Below, one piece after another: positions 1-9,989 of a stretch of 64,000 nt of DNA. The notes below the pieces were generated by a model. The model searched no databases. It was not told the DNA's origin and saw only the letters and a list, made by a program, of their open reading frames with translations. Location of the stretch: the NCBI RefSeq assembly GCF_011602085.1, contig NZ_JAAONY010000005.1, positions 102,678 to 166,677 of the forward strand, given 5' to 3'. Position 1 is the stretch's first letter, and each line of letters begins with the position of its first letter. This stretch comes from Pseudoteredinibacter isoporae (GTDB taxonomy: Bacteria; Pseudomonadota; Gammaproteobacteria; Pseudomonadales; Cellvibrionaceae). Position numbers and translations under genes: made by a program.

Positions 1-578
1 GCCTGGGGCAGGTTACTGTGGTAAACCGGAGATAAATTACCTTTATGATCAAATCGGTTCTTGCGCGCTCCGATAATAAACAGCATGGAGAGTGCGCACC
101 ATCCTCCAATGCTGTGTACGACGGTAGACCCTGCGAAATCATCGAATCCGGTCTGGCGTATCCAGCCTTCTTCGTTCCAAACCCAGTGGCCCACAATGGG
201 GTAGATAAAGCACACAATAACGATTGTGATCACAATATAAACCGGGAATTTAACGCGTTCGGCAATGGCGCCCGACAAAATGGTGACCGCCGTTCCGCAA
301 AACATGGCCTGGAATATAAAGAAACTGATTTCACCTGATGTGTGTTCCAGGGGAGCTGCCAGACTGCCCACCATGCCGCCAATGGATGGGCCGTACATAA
401 GCGAATAGCCGACAAGCCAGTAGAGAATAATTGCGAGTGAAATATCCGCGATGTTTTTCATCGCGACATTGATCGAATTCCGGTTTCGAGTGAGACCTGA
501 TTCCAAGCACAGAAAACCGGCCTGCATTAGAAATACGAGGGCTGCACACGTTAACACCCATGAGGCATCTGTTATCAC
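1..578 (-). CDS. amt: Ammonium transporter Amt family, partial (3' end beyond window)
   Basis: Translating the minus strand from a GTG at 578 gives an open frame running off the left edge (about 192 codons seen). It reads as the N-terminal half of an Amt/MEP/Rh ammonium channel of the inner membrane: residues such as QAGFLCLESGLTR, the glycine-rich FCGTAVTILSGAIAERVKF stretch and AGSTVVHSIGGW are characteristic of the family and form successive membrane helices. An AAGGAG ribosome site lies 6 bases before the GTG, which fixes the start. The GTG start and missing stop make the gene easy to overlook. The C-terminus is not visible, so a fused signalling domain cannot be excluded. No glnK is seen beside it on this side. 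Confidence 0.88.
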   Translation of the reverse strand, partial: MITDASWVLTCAALVFLMQAGFLCLESGLTRNRNSINVAMKNIADISLAIILYWLVGYSLMYGPSIGGMVGSLAAPLEHTSGEISFFIFQAMFCGTAVTILSGAIAERVKFPVYIVITIVIVCFIYPIVGHWVWNEEGWIRQTGFDDFAGSTVVHSIGGWCALSMLFIIGARKNRFDHKGNLSPVYHSNLPQ

Positions 579-857
579 GCGAAACTCCTTTTAGGCGGAT
601 AGATATAAAATAATAATCCTCGCTAACTCAGGTTTCTGATAACTCTACGGAACAAGTTTAGCAATCTGGTTTGTTGCTTAATCTATAGACTATTAATCCC
701 GGCAATTCAATTTACCTGTAATGCTTTGATCATTGTCGATTTCTTAAGCTTTTCAGACGGATTGCACGAGACGACAGTCTCCATTTGTAATGGCATCTGT
801 CGCGTTAATAATCTGCGTTAAGTGGATCAACGCGACACGTAACCAACCCTTGAGCCA

Positions 858-3242
858 TTAAACCTTGTACGCCGAAACCATGGTTTTCAAGTTGCCCGCG
901 AGATCATGCAGCTGGGAACTGATATTGCTTAACTCGCTGCTTTTGTCGCTGCTGCTCTCGGTGAGGCGATTCAGGTCATGGGTGCTTTCGGTAATGCCTT
1001 GAATGATATTGGTTTGCTCCTCGGCAGCGGTGGCAACCTGTTCATTCATAAAGGCTATTTTCTGGATGACAGCAACCGTTTCAGAAAGCGAATGGCGAGA
1101 TTCTTCTGCAATCTCTACATTGTTTTTCACGGTGGTATGTCCGAGTCTCATAGCTTTTACTGCGGTACTCGAGTTGGACTGCAGCGATTCAATCATGGTG
1201 GAGATTTCTCCAGTGGCATCCTGAGTGCGCTGGGCCAAAACACGAACTTCATCTGCGACTACCGCAAAACCTCTCCCCTGGTCACCGGCGCGAGCGGCTT
1301 CAATGGCGGCATTGAGCGCGAGCAGATTGGTTTGCTCAGCAATGCTCTGAATCACATCAAGTACGGAGCCGATGTCGTTGCTTTTTTCGGCGAGAGTTTC
1401 AAGGGCATCACTGGCACTTTCAATTTCTTCAGCGACGGTCTCTGTGGAGCTGGCGGTTCGTTCAACCAGATCGCCCAAGGTATTGGAAAGCTTGTTCGCC
1501 TCCTGGGTCTGCGTTGCGGTTTCTCCAGCATTTCTGGCCACTTCATTGGCAGCGACTTCCATTTGTTCTGTCGACTGGGCGACTTTGCTGCATTCCGCAT
1601 TTTGGGTGTCGGTCACTTCCAGGCTGGTTTTCATGAGCCCCATCATGTTGTCGGCGGTTTGTGCAAGCTTCAATGAGGAAGTATTGATCTCCGAAAAGTT
1701 TTGCCTCAACCTCTCGATAAGATCATTTACGCTTTTTGCGGCTTGACGAACTTCTTCTCCGCCCATTTCATGGACGTGAAGTGTTAAATCATTCTGTGAA
1801 GAAATTGCACGGACAGTTTCGCTCAGTTCCGCAATCGGGCGAGCAATGCCCCGGGCAAACCAGAGGCCGGCCCCGGTTGCGATAAACATAACGGCTAAAA
1901 AGGTTATGCCGCCGTACAGTTTAATTAAGCTGGCAATTTCGCCAACACCCGAAAAAGCTTCCGATTCATACACTTCGGCAACAATAGCCCAGGACAATCC
2001 ATTGATAGACAGCGGCGCATAGGCACCGAGAACGGGTTCACCAGTGTAATTGCGGTAGCGTGCAACACCGGTTTGGCCTTCTCGTGATGCTAATGAGGCT
2101 TGGGTGGAAACGGGCAGCAAACCAATGGTCGTTCCCTTGGCCATGATGGTGTTGGTAGCTTCCGCGCCGAAGTTACTCCGGGTTCCCCAGCGCCGAAAAT
2201 CTTCAGGGCGTTCGACAAACAAACGGCTGTCGGAGCGCATATTTAAATCACTGCCGACCAGGTACACTTCCCCGGTTTTACCGTAGCCGTGGTCTTGCCA
2301 TTCCTGTTTCAAGGTCATCAGCTGATTGATTTTATCCAAGGCAAGTTGATAAACCAGAATGCCCACACGCTCTCCGTTTTCCACAATGGGTGTTGCAGCA
2401 AAAGCGGCGTTGTCGTTGTAGCTTGGTAGATAGGAACGAAAATCAACGGTCGTCACTTCTCGGTTTGTCCCCAACTCCAAGGCTTGTTTGAAAGCCTGAG
2501 CCAGACCGGAATTACGATAGGGACCGGATTTCAGGCTGGTCCCATAGTCCAGCTCCTTGAATACCGAATAAACAATATGCCCGCTATCGGGATCAACGAT
2601 AAAGATGTCGTAAAATCCGAATCGTTTTAAAAAACCCTGAATGGGCGGGTGATACTTCTCATGCGTTTGGTCATAGCCAGAGCCGAGCGGAGAGCTGAGC
2701 ATATTGTCTTTTTCACCCAAGGATTCTTCGTTGTTACTGATGTAGTAGTACTGAAACCATTTGGCGCGGTTGCTCAAGTTACCGACAATGGCATTGATGT
2801 CGGTTTCCTTATTCACATTTTTTTCTTTGTAACGCTCAATGAAATCATTGTAGTAATACTGGTCCAGGGACTGTTTGACCGACTCGGGAATACCTGCAAT
2901 GGCCGTTTCGGAAAATTCAGAAAGATTGGAGAAACTAGAGAGATTGGAAAGTGAAGCCTGTTGGAATGTCTCCGAGAGAAACTCGTTTCGAAAACCTTTT
3001 GCGGCCTCAATTAACATCGTGCTCTGAGCCTGACTCAGTAGCTGGTCATTCACGGTTTGGAAGTAGGCTTCCAGCTCGGACTTCTTGGCATCCCGCCGCG
3101 AAATTAAATTGTTTTCTATTTCTTTTTCCAGAGCGTCTTTCGCCGAGCTGTATGAGAACCAGCCCAACACCAGGGTGACGATTAGCAGGGGGAGTAAAGA
3201 TAGAGTCAGGGCGAAAATAGAAACTCTGGATCTTACTTTCAT
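858..3242 (-). CDS. Methyl-accepting chemotaxis protein with periplasmic dCache-like sensor
   Basis: A transmembrane chemoreceptor signalling to CheA/CheW. The N-terminus has a membrane helix (about residues 8-30), followed by a roughly 400-residue periplasmic region of dCache type, a second helix near 440-460, a HAMP linker and a long coiled-coil signalling domain. The hairpin tip carries the highly conserved [19 protein letters not shown] take the ATG at 3242, which has AAGGAA seven bases upstream, rather than the TTG two codons earlier. The ligand is not predictable from sequence. It is transcribed alone, leftwards. The next upstream gene, a porin, is divergent. Confidence 0.92.
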   Translation of the reverse strand: MKVRSRVSIFALTLSLLPLLIVTLVLGWFSYSSAKDALEKEIENNLISRRDAKKSELEAYFQTVNDQLLSQAQSTMLIEAAKGFRNEFLSETFQQASLSNLSSFSNLSEFSETAIAGIPESVKQSLDQYYYNDFIERYKEKNVNKETDINAIVGNLSNRAKWFQYYYISNNEESLGEKDNMLSSPLGSGYDQTHEKYHPPIQGFLKRFGFYDIFIVDPDSGHIVYSVFKELDYGTSLKSGPYRNSGLAQAFKQALELGTNREVTTVDFRSYLPSYNDNAAFAATPIVENGERVGILVYQLALDKINQLMTLKQEWQDHGYGKTGEVYLVGSDLNMRSDSRLFVERPEDFRRWGTRSNFGAEATNTIMAKGTTIGLLPVSTQASLASREGQTGVARYRNYTGEPVLGAYAPLSINGLSWAIVAEVYESEAFSGVGEIASLIKLYGGITFLAVMFIATGAGLWFARGIARPIAELSETVRAISSQNDLTLHVHEMGGEEVRQAAKSVNDLIERLRQNFSEINTSSLKLAQTADNMMGLMKTSLEVTDTQNAECSKVAQSTEQMEVAANEVARNAGETATQTQEANKLSNTLGDLVERTASSTETVAEEIESASDALETLAEKSNDIGSVLDVIQSIAEQTNLLALNAAIEAARAGDQGRGFAVVADEVRVLAQRTQDATGEISTMIESLQSNSSTAVKAMRLGHTTVKNNVEIAEESRHSLSETVAVIQKIAFMNEQVATAAEEQTNIIQGITESTHDLNRLTESSSDKSSELSNISSQLHDLAGNLKTMVSAYKV

Positions 3243-3615
3243 GGTCAAATTCCTTTTCTGTGAGCCGGGCAGTCCTTATCCCTTTGCTCAGTTTTTCGGC
3301 TCAAATAATGGAAAGTTTATCCGTTCGGCGGATTTTTCCCTGATTTTTATGTGGAAAAAGAACGTGACGACAAAATTTATTTATTTGGCGTTTCACTCAT
3401 CGAATTCAGGGGTTTAAGGCGACATGCTGTTTCGTATCTTCTTGTGCTTTTTGTTGTTTACGATGTTTAGGGCGTCATGCTGAATGACCGCGGCTGGCAT
3501 AACGGAATCGCTGTGCTATAGCTTGTGCATGGTTTCAAAGTGTTCATTGTGGGCGTAAACACATCACTTTTGAAAATGGTTAGTGTTTTTTGTATTCAGG
3601 AATTGGAGAAAGAAT
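3243..3615. other. Intergenic region between divergent MCP and porin genes
   Basis: A 373-base gap between divergently transcribed genes, so it must contain both promoters. I see no terminator, repeat or clear operator. Short antisense-looking frames here have no ribosome site or coherent protein features. Confidence 0.5.
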
Positions 3616-4329
3616 ATGGATATTCGATCAATCTCACTTATTACTGTGCTTATTTTTTATAGCGGTCAGGCAATCTCAGCTGAAAGCAGTGCGAACATTG
3701 CCTTGCTCAGTGATTACAAGTTCCGGGGGATTTCCCAAACCGATACCAGTCCGGCGATACAGGGTGGCTTTGATGTGGCATTTGACTCCGGATTCTATGT
3801 GGGTACCTGGGGTTCAAATGTGGATTTTGCCAACAGCCTGGAGTTGGACATCTATGCCGGTTTCAGTGGCCATGTATCCGAGTCTGTGAGTTTTGATGTC
3901 GGGTATCTGTACTACGACTATCCCGGTACGACCGGTAATGATGACTTCGCGGAAGTGTATGCAAGCTTTTCTATTGAGGGGTTTACTCTGGGTGGGAACT
4001 ACAGTGACGATTATTACAATGAAACCGGTGAGGCGTTCTATGTCTATGGTGACTATGAGTTTGAAATCGCTGAAGGTTTTTCACTGGCATTGCATTATGG
4101 CTTTAGCGATTTTGATCGCCGCCGCTCGAACGCCAAACCGGGTGAGGCGGTCTTTCTGGGAGGCAATGCCGACTCTTATACGGATTACAATATCACGTTG
4201 AACAAGTCGTTTTCGGGAATCAATTTCAGTTTAGGTTATTACGATACCGATCTTAATCAAACTGAGTGTGGTGGAAGCGATAGCTGGTGTGACGGCTCTT
4301 TTATCCTTTCCATGGCGAAAGATCTATAG
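3616..4329 (+). CDS. TorF-family putative outer-membrane porin
   Basis: Matches the TorF/Gcw_chp family (TIGR02001-like), outer-membrane beta-barrels of about 230 residues of poorly known function. After a signal peptide (MDIRS... to ...GQAISA) come the family hallmarks: SDYKFRGISQTDTSPAIQGG near the mature N-terminus, GTWGSNVDF and a GYLYYDYPG strand. Alternating hydrophobic and aromatic residues indicate beta-strands. The ATG at 3616 is chosen because GGAGA lies just upstream; an earlier in-frame ATG at 3583 would put charged residues before the signal peptide. The gene stands alone and diverges from the chemoreceptor. Confidence 0.82.
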   Translation: MDIRSISLITVLIFYSGQAISAESSANIALLSDYKFRGISQTDTSPAIQGGFDVAFDSGFYVGTWGSNVDFANSLELDIYAGFSGHVSESVSFDVGYLYYDYPGTTGNDDFAEVYASFSIEGFTLGGNYSDDYYNETGEAFYVYGDYEFEIAEGFSLALHYGFSDFDRRRSNAKPGEAVFLGGNADSYTDYNITLNKSFSGINFSLGYYDTDLNQTECGGSDSWCDGSFILSMAKDL

Positions 4330-4459
4330 TCGCTTATCTTGAATATCTGCCTAAACGTCTATCAGGGTTCCGATTGTTTTCTTCGCAGCTGAACTCTGAT
4401 CTTGATCCTTGCATTGTTCCCCTTTCCTTTGCTGCTGTTTTACATGGCTCCGTGCATTG

Positions 4460-4492
4460 TTGACATAAAAGTGTCATAAAACTTTCGCTGAA
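4460..4492 (+). promoter_or_regulatory. Candidate PhoB (Pho) box
   Basis: Three tandem 11-base units, TTGACATAAAA, GTGTCATAAAA and CTTTCGCTGAA. The second unit plus the start of the third closely match the PhoB-box consensus CTGTCATAAAACTGTCAT. A possible -10 (TACAAT) lies about 22 bases downstream. The sequence match is direct; control by phosphate is inference. Confidence 0.4.
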
Positions 4493-4694
4493 TGAATAAC
4501 TTTAGCTGTAATGCTTACAATAAAAATCAGCAATGATGTTTGCTCGGTAATATTTTCCTGGAAATATACGCTTGATCGGGCATTTAAAAATAACCAAGGC
4601 TTATAAATTGACGGCTGATATTTCTAACTAATATTTAAGATTCCTGATATAGCTTGGTAGTCTAGCTGAACGGCCTCGCAAAGGAGTGCAGGAC

Positions 4695-4955
4695 ATGGAA
4701 TTTCATGCGGTATTTATGGATGTGACCACAGGTGAAGTGGTTTATGGCGTGAGAGAAGTTTCCACGGCCGACCAAGCGGAATCACACAATACTCAGCAGC
4801 GTTGTTGGTTGCTCAGCGGCGAATGCCTGAGAGGGCCAACGAGTGATGGGGTTTATCTTACCCCGAGAAGAGCCTATCAATTGCTGACAGAATCCAACGA
4901 AATGGAAGACCTCGGTGAAGGCGATCATCAGCTGAACCTTTTTTCAAATCAATAA
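4695..4955 (+). CDS. Small protein of unknown function (86 aa)
   Basis: I do not recognise the family. The ATG at 4695 has AAGGAG eight bases upstream; a GTG nine bases earlier sits directly on that ribosome site and is unlikely. The product is acidic and soluble, without signal peptide or membrane helix. It opens with MEFHAVFMDVTTGEVVYGV, a strand-turn-strand pattern, and has two cysteines (CWLLSGEC). It has a 5' leader of about 170-200 bases if transcribed from the Pho-box-like promoter upstream, and a strong terminator follows, so it is probably monocistronic. A real gene given its ribosome site and terminator, but its role is unknown. Confidence 0.6.
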   Translation: MEFHAVFMDVTTGEVVYGVREVSTADQAESHNTQQRCWLLSGECLRGPTSDGVYLTPRRAYQLLTESNEMEDLGEGDHQLNLFSNQ

Positions 4956-5283
4956 TCTATATGGGTAACTTTCATTGCCTGGCACATAGTAGTCTCAGCA
5001 CAATGTTAGTTACCGCTAAAGTTTGTTGGTTTACGCACCGAACACCCTAAGACCCTTGGCCGCAATATTGCGGCCTTTTTTTGTACTTTTCTTCTCGGGA
5101 ATGCCAGCCATAAGTCCACGTTATGCCGCAGCCCGCAAAGGGTTTAGCTGGTTTTTAACATAATGTTCCAGCCCACTGTGTCGCAGAGCAAAAAATGCAC
5201 AAACTTTATTTGCTGGGTCTAAAGTCTTTGCAAATTTAGACGATAGTTAAGTCAATATCATTTGGCTAACAGGGTATATCGCC
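4956..5283. other. Intergenic region with terminator
   Basis: A 328-base gap containing the terminator at 5058-5082 for the small upstream gene, then about 200 bases of leader for the soluble PAS chemoreceptor. I see no other gene. The 100 bases before the terminator could end a 3'-UTR small RNA, but nothing proves it. Confidence 0.4.
5058..5082 (+). terminator. Rho-independent terminator
   Basis: Perfect palindrome GGCCGCAATATTGCGGCC followed by seven T residues, downstream of the 86-residue gene. Confidence 0.85.
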
Positions 5284-6606
5284 ATGTCATGGTTTGGATC
5301 TTCAGAATTAGAAAATGAAAATAATGCGTTAAAGACGGAATTGGGTGCATGTCAGGCTATTTTGAGCGCTCTGGATCATTCAATGGCGGTTATCGAGTTT
5401 GATACCGGCGGCCATATACTAAAAGCCAATGAGAACTTTTTGTCCACGACGGGTTATTCTTTTAAAGAAATTCAGGGCAAGCATCATGAGATTTTTTGTG
5501 CCCCCGAATACGCCCGCTCAGAGGAATATAAGCAGTTTTGGAATACCTTGCGTTCCGGTCAGGTAGTTTCAGGGCAATTCGATCGAGTTAATAAAAACGG
5601 TGAGGTGATCTGGTTGGAGGCGACCTATAACCCAATTCGCGGCGCGGGAGGCCAGGTGGAAAAGGTTGTTAAGTTTGCCGCGGATATCACCAGCCGGGTT
5701 CTCGACGAGCAAAATGTTCGCGCGAAAGTTGATGCGCTCAGCCGTTCTTCGGCAATCATCGAATTTGAACCCGATGGCACCATCATTGACTGCAATAATA
5801 ACTTCTTGCAAGCGGTGGGCTATAGCAAGGATCAGATTGTGGGACAGCACCACCGCATGTTCTGTGAGCCCGAACTGGCCAATAGCGAAGAGTACGTTCG
5901 TTTCTGGGAAAAATTGAACACCGGCGAGTTTGCTGCGGGACAATTTAAGCGGATTGATTCTTCCGGCCGAACACTTTGGCTGGAAGCATCCTATAACCCG
6001 GTTTACGACATGAAAGGGCGTTTATTCCGGGTGGTGAAATTTGCTTCGGATATTACTCAGCAGACCGAACAATCCCAGCGAACCGAAGAGAGCGCGGTTA
6101 TCGCGCGCAAAATTTCCGGAGAAACGTATTCCATTGCACAGCAGGGTGGAGAAGTGATTGGCAACGCCGCCAAGGAAATGACCAATATCGCGGATTCGGT
6201 GAAAGAATCATCCGAACACATTGAAAGCCTGAACGCGCAGTCGACCCAGATTAACTCCATCATCAGCACGATTCAGGAAATTGCCGACCAGACTAATTTG
6301 CTGGCACTGAACGCCGCTATCGAGGCCGCCCGTGCAGGTGATCAAGGCCGTGGTTTTGCAGTGGTGGCTGATGAAGTTCGCCAGCTGGCGGCGAGAACGT
6401 CGCAATCCACATCAGAAATTTCCAGCATGATTCACTCAATTCAGGAAGATACCTCTTCTGCATCCAATAGCATGGCGACGACTCTGGAGCAGGCGATGCG
6501 TGGGGTGGAGCTTGCCAATGAAACGGGTGAGGTAATTGCAAAAATTGAATCCGCTTCCAGCGAGGTGGTGAGTGCTATTGATTCCTACTCAAAGTCGGTG
6601 GGTTAA
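5284..6606 (+). CDS. Soluble PAS-PAS methyl-accepting chemotaxis protein (BdlA-like)
   Basis: A cytoplasmic chemoreceptor with two tandem PAS domains (about residues 28-140 and 150-262) and a short MCP signalling domain carrying [17 protein letters not shown] near residue 338. The two PAS domains are internal duplicates: each has a (M)AVIEF-(D/E)P-type start, a GxHHxxFC motif and a closing R(V)VKFA(A/S)DIT. No membrane helix is present. The architecture and length (440 aa) resemble Pseudomonas BdlA, which links redox or nutrient cues to biofilm dispersal, and Aer-type sensors that bind flavin or haem. The C-terminus ends soon after the signalling tip, as in BdlA. Ligand and output are inferred. 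Confidence 0.88.
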   Translation: MSWFGSSELENENNALKTELGACQAILSALDHSMAVIEFDTGGHILKANENFLSTTGYSFKEIQGKHHEIFCAPEYARSEEYKQFWNTLRSGQVVSGQFDRVNKNGEVIWLEATYNPIRGAGGQVEKVVKFAADITSRVLDEQNVRAKVDALSRSSAIIEFEPDGTIIDCNNNFLQAVGYSKDQIVGQHHRMFCEPELANSEEYVRFWEKLNTGEFAAGQFKRIDSSGRTLWLEASYNPVYDMKGRLFRVVKFASDITQQTEQSQRTEESAVIARKISGETYSIAQQGGEVIGNAAKEMTNIADSVKESSEHIESLNAQSTQINSIISTIQEIADQTNLLALNAAIEAARAGDQGRGFAVVADEVRQLAARTSQSTSEISSMIHSIQEDTSSASNSMATTLEQAMRGVELANETGEVIAKIESASSEVVSAIDSYSKSVG

Positions 6607-6616
6607 TCAGCAAAGA

Positions 6617-6649
6617 ATCTCTTTAGGCTTGGCTTGGGCCTAAAGAGAT
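6617..6649. terminator. Hairpin between convergent genes
   Basis: Perfect 12-base inverted repeat ATCTCTTTAGGC / GCCTAAAGAGAT with a 9-base loop, lying between the convergent PAS-MCP and SDR genes. It lacks a clean T-run, so terminator function is likely but not certain. Confidence 0.5.
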
Positions 6650-6708
6650 ACTGTCAAAGCAATACATTAAAAGCATTTGCTCGACAGTATTCCTCTTCAA
6701 AACGCTTC

Positions 6709-7503
6709 CTAGAACAATGAATGATGCTGTCCGCCGTCAATCACAATGTTTTGTCCGACGATAAAACGGGATAAAGGGCTGCACAATAATGCCGCCATGG
6801 GCGCGAGGTCATCGGCTTCGGCCAGAAAGCCTGCCGGGATTTTATTGTTTTCCAAAAAGTGTGTGAACACGACTTCTTCATTGGGTTCCAAACCGAAAGC
6901 ATCGGCGTAGGGTTCCAGACTTTCACTCATCCCTTCTGTTTGAAACATGCCGGGCAGCAGATTATTGATGTTTACCCCGAAACGCGCCACTTCCCTGGAA
7001 ACACTCGCCGTGTAATTAATTAAGGCGGAGCGAGCCGGGCCGGACATTAATCTCCAAATCATGGGATTCTTGGCGGAAAAGGTCGCAATGTTCACAATAC
7101 GCCCCCAGCCCTTATCCTTCATGACAGGAATATAGTGACGCATGATTTCGATCGGGCCGAGCAAGGTGGTTTCAATGGAATCTCGCCACATTTCCGGTGT
7201 TACTTTCAGGAAGTCTCCATTGGGTGCCGGCGGCTTGATGGTAATGCCAAGAATATCCGGATCCGGGCAGGCTGCAAACAGGGCCTCGCGCCCGCTTTCT
7301 GTGGAAGAGTCAGCCACGATCGGTGTAACGGCAATATGGTAACGTTCAGAGATTTCCTGGGCGGCTTGTTTTAATCGCGCTTCCCGGCGAGCGCTGATAT
7401 ACAGTTCTACCCCGGCTTCAGCCAAGCGTTCTGCGGTTGCGCGCCCCATGCCCGCACTGCCGCCGGCCATCAGTGCTTTTTTACCTTTGATTTGAAGATC
7501 CAT
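6709..7503 (-). CDS. Atypical short-chain dehydrogenase/reductase (SDR)
   Basis: A Rossmann-fold SDR of classical length (264 aa) with an intact N-terminal dinucleotide motif (AGGSAGMGRA, residues 13-22) and a C-terminal substrate loop ending in IVIDGG. Two diagnostic elements are missing. The NNAG segment reads GITIKPPAPNGDF, and where YxxxK is expected the sequence is MSGPARSAL, so both the catalytic Tyr and Lys are replaced. It may bind NAD(P) without standard chemistry or belong to a divergent SDR subgroup. The start at 7503 has AAGGAG upstream. It is the last gene of a leftward cluster with the DsbA-like, AraC and GST genes. Confidence 0.8.
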   Translation of the reverse strand: MDLQIKGKKALMAGGSAGMGRATAERLAEAGVELYISARREARLKQAAQEISERYHIAVTPIVADSSTESGREALFAACPDPDILGITIKPPAPNGDFLKVTPEMWRDSIETTLLGPIEIMRHYIPVMKDKGWGRIVNIATFSAKNPMIWRLMSGPARSALINYTASVSREVARFGVNINNLLPGMFQTEGMSESLEPYADAFGLEPNEEVVFTHFLENNKIPAGFLAEADDLAPMAALLCSPLSRFIVGQNIVIDGGQHHSLF

Positions 7504-7570
7504 CGCTTGCTCCTTACGGTGCTTATTGTTTTGAGCTTTTGGTCTTGGCTGCTAATTAGGCATTAACCTT

Positions 7571-8221
7571 TTATGGGTTTTTATTTAAGCCATGTTGATC
7601 CAATCGCCAGCGCAAGGTGTCGATACGATCCTGGCCAAAAAACGGTTCTCCATTGAATGCCATTGTGGGTACTCCCCAGTGCCCGGATTCGTCCAGCAGG
7701 GTTTGATTGTGTTCCACTTCCTTCAGGCATTCCTCAAGGTCCAGATTTGCTTCCAGTGTGTCCAGATCGATATCGACCGACGCCAAGGCCTTTTTCATAT
7801 GGTCGCCTTTATCCCAACCCTCAGTGCCACCAAAGATCAAGTGGGAAATGACATAGGCCAGATCAATACCCTTGCCGAGTCGCTCAGCGGCTACGCCTAG
7901 CGCACTCAATCGATAAATGTAGGGTTGCTCTTCGGCAACCTCGAAGGTACTGAGATCTTGTACGATGGGGTCGGGTGAGGGCCAGGTGATTTTCATGCCC
8001 AAATAGTCAGCTCGGCGAAAGGCATCGGTGAGGATGTAGCTGACCTTCTTTTGCCCCTGAGGATCGTCAAACACGGCTTCTTTGGCGCGGAGCGCGATGG
8101 GAAGTACTGGACGCAGCTTAACCTCGACATGGTAATCATCCCGGAGCTTCAGTAGATCAGGTGTGACCAGATAAGAATAGGGACTGCGAAAGGAAAAAAA
8201 GACATCGACAACGGCAGACAC
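7571..8221 (-). CDS. DsbA-family / 2-hydroxychromene-2-carboxylate isomerase-like protein
   Basis: A 216-residue thioredoxin-fold protein of the DSBA/HCCA-isomerase (kappa GST) type. It starts DVFFSFRSPYSYL, where the SPYSY serine replaces the CxxC of true DsbA and contacts glutathione in HCCA isomerase. It closes with WGVPTMAFNGEPFFGQDR, the cis-Pro (GVPT) and GxDR signature of the family. The GTG start at 8221 has AAGGAG nearby. It shares direction and close spacing with the SDR and a GST gene, hinting at glutathione-dependent catabolism of an aromatic or xenobiotic compound. The substrate is unknown. Confidence 0.82.
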   Translation of the reverse strand: MSAVVDVFFSFRSPYSYLVTPDLLKLRDDYHVEVKLRPVLPIALRAKEAVFDDPQGQKKVSYILTDAFRRADYLGMKITWPSPDPIVQDLSTFEVAEEQPYIYRLSALGVAAERLGKGIDLAYVISHLIFGGTEGWDKGDHMKKALASVDIDLDTLEANLDLEECLKEVEHNQTLLDESGHWGVPTMAFNGEPFFGQDRIDTLRWRLDQHGLNKNP

Positions 8222-8309
8222 GATAGATCTCCTTATTATTGATTGTGATCAGGAGACAATCTTAACGCAGTTAACGGTGTTTGGCCGATCATTGGCGGCC
8301 ATTTACAGG

Positions 8310-9350
8310 TCAGTTTTGGCGATTGCCCGCAAGCTGCTCGCGGTATTCCAGTGGTGACATGCCGGCCCAGCGTTTAAACGTGCGAGCAAAGTTGGATGGG
8401 TCGCTAAAACCCAGGTCGTAGGCAATTGTACTCACCGGCAACCCTGAGACCGCAAGCAGTTCTCGAGCTCGGGATTGGCGCAATTCATCGACAATCTTCT
8501 TGTAGCTGCTGTCAGCTTGACTGAGTTGTCGACGCAGGCTGCGTTCAGACAAGCCCAAGGCTTCGGCGGCTTGCTCAATCGGAAGGTTTTGATAGCGGTG
8601 TTTTACGATTAAATTGCGTAGCCGGGCATCCAGCCCTTCCTCAAAAAACCTTTCAGCGCGCTGCTTTTCACACAGACGAAGCATATTTTGATGCAATACC
8701 GGATCGGTTCCGCTCAGAGGCCTTTGAAGATAATGAGCTGGCATGACGACCCGACTGAAAGGCGCATCGAAACGTATCGGGAAATTCAGTGAGGGTGCAA
8801 ACTCCGCCCAGCCTTCCGGTTCAGGCAGGGCCAGTTCCGCAAAAAGTGTTATCTGTTCTTCACCGAGCAGCAATTTCCAGAAGTTTTCTGTCACAACGAT
8901 GCTGCTGCCCACCACAAAATATTCGATATCACTAACATCTACCGCAGGTTGCCAGCGAATCACGAGCTCTTCGCCTTCCTGCTCATAATCAAAGGACAAG
9001 ATGGAAAAGTTCAGGGAAACAAACTGTCGAAGCACATCGAGTGCCGTTGAAAAAACATCGCTGCTCAGGGCCGCAGACGCGGGCAGGCCGATGTTCAAAG
9101 GGTTAAAGCGCGCCGCCATGCGTGGGCCGAGGTGTGGATCGCCCGTTAGATTAATGGCGTTCAGTACAAAGGTTTTATGTTGCTCGAAAGTGCAGCGAAA
9201 GTCCGGGTTTAATAAGTCGTCTTCACTCAGTGCTGTATTTTTTAAAAGCGCTTCTGCCGCGTAACCTTCGGCCACCAGAGTGCGGAAGACAAAGCCGATA
9301 TAATTAATCGTCAAGGCGGCGTCTTTGGATGTAAAGCTGCGCTGGCTCAC
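8310..9350 (-). CDS. AraC-family transcriptional regulator (OruR/ArgR-like)
   Basis: A 346-residue regulator with an N-terminal Arabinose_bd-type ligand domain (PF12625-like, residues about 20-210) and a C-terminal AraC double helix-turn-helix (about 240-340), seen in LSERSLRRQLSQADSSYKKI and the closing FSDPSNFARTFKRWAGMSP. Regulators of this shape often control neighbouring catabolic genes, here plausibly the SDR and DsbA-like genes downstream in the same direction. The start is a GTG at 9350 with a weak ribosome site, so a few codons of uncertainty remain. Confidence 0.85.
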   Translation of the reverse strand: MSQRSFTSKDAALTINYIGFVFRTLVAEGYAAEALLKNTALSEDDLLNPDFRCTFEQHKTFVLNAINLTGDPHLGPRMAARFNPLNIGLPASAALSSDVFSTALDVLRQFVSLNFSILSFDYEQEGEELVIRWQPAVDVSDIEYFVVGSSIVVTENFWKLLLGEEQITLFAELALPEPEGWAEFAPSLNFPIRFDAPFSRVVMPAHYLQRPLSGTDPVLHQNMLRLCEKQRAERFFEEGLDARLRNLIVKHRYQNLPIEQAAEALGLSERSLRRQLSQADSSYKKIVDELRQSRARELLAVSGLPVSTIAYDLGFSDPSNFARTFKRWAGMSPLEYREQLAGNRQN

Positions 9351-9366
9351 AAGTTTATTCCGCGTT

Positions 9367-9975
9367 TTAAGTATTCGTGCTCTGGTTCCAACGCTGTGCC
9401 TGATGGATGGCGGCGTTGAGCAAATCCCAGTTCAAAAGGTTCTGTTGGTATTCTCCCGCCTTGCCATCGAGTTTGATGCCATAGCTTTGCAACCTGAAAG
9501 CGAGAATGGAATAAAATGCATCCACTGCGCTGGCTCTGGAAAACATAAACGGCCCATTTGCTGATTCAAATATCGACGCAAGCCGATCGATCTCTGTTTG
9601 AATACCGTTGTCGAATTGTTGCAAGGGCTCTGTCGCTTTCAGTGTAAATGGGCAGCGCGAACGAAGTTGCATAAATCCGGAGTGGAGTTCGGCACACAAG
9701 CTTCGAGCCAGGGCGCGTTCAGAGCTTGATACGGGAAACACGGCACCGTCGGAAATCTCATTGAAATACTCAGCGATTGCCAGTGAATCATGGATGACGA
9801 TATCTTCATCCAGCAAAAAAGGAACCTGACCCGCTTTTGAACGTTTACAGATTTCCGCTTTGTAATTATCCCGAGTCAAATCGATCACGGTGAGATCAAT
9901 ATCAAGGTTTGCAATCTGGCTGCATATCCAGGCTCTGAGCGACCAGGTGGAATCCGTACCGACGACTAACTGCAT
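9367..9975 (-). CDS. Glutathione S-transferase family protein
   Basis: A 202-residue GST. The thioredoxin-like N-domain (residues 1-75) has the first strand MQLVVGTDSTWSLRAW, with the putative catalytic Ser in STWS, the cis-Pro in GQVPFL and the glutathione-contact motif IHDSLAIAEYF (E/D-S). An all-helical C-domain follows. GGAGAA lies before the ATG at 9975. It begins 14 bases after the stop of the methionine aminopeptidase gene, so the two are probably co-transcribed. Confidence 0.85.
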   Translation of the reverse strand: MQLVVGTDSTWSLRAWICSQIANLDIDLTVIDLTRDNYKAEICKRSKAGQVPFLLDEDIVIHDSLAIAEYFNEISDGAVFPVSSSERALARSLCAELHSGFMQLRSRCPFTLKATEPLQQFDNGIQTEIDRLASIFESANGPFMFSRASAVDAFYSILAFRLQSYGIKLDGKAGEYQQNLLNWDLLNAAIHQAQRWNQSTNT

Positions 9976-9989
9976 TCAAACTTCTCCGG

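Noticed and set aside
978..1676. 232-codon plus-strand frame inside the chemoreceptor
   Set aside because: Antisense shadow of the conserved MCP signalling domain.
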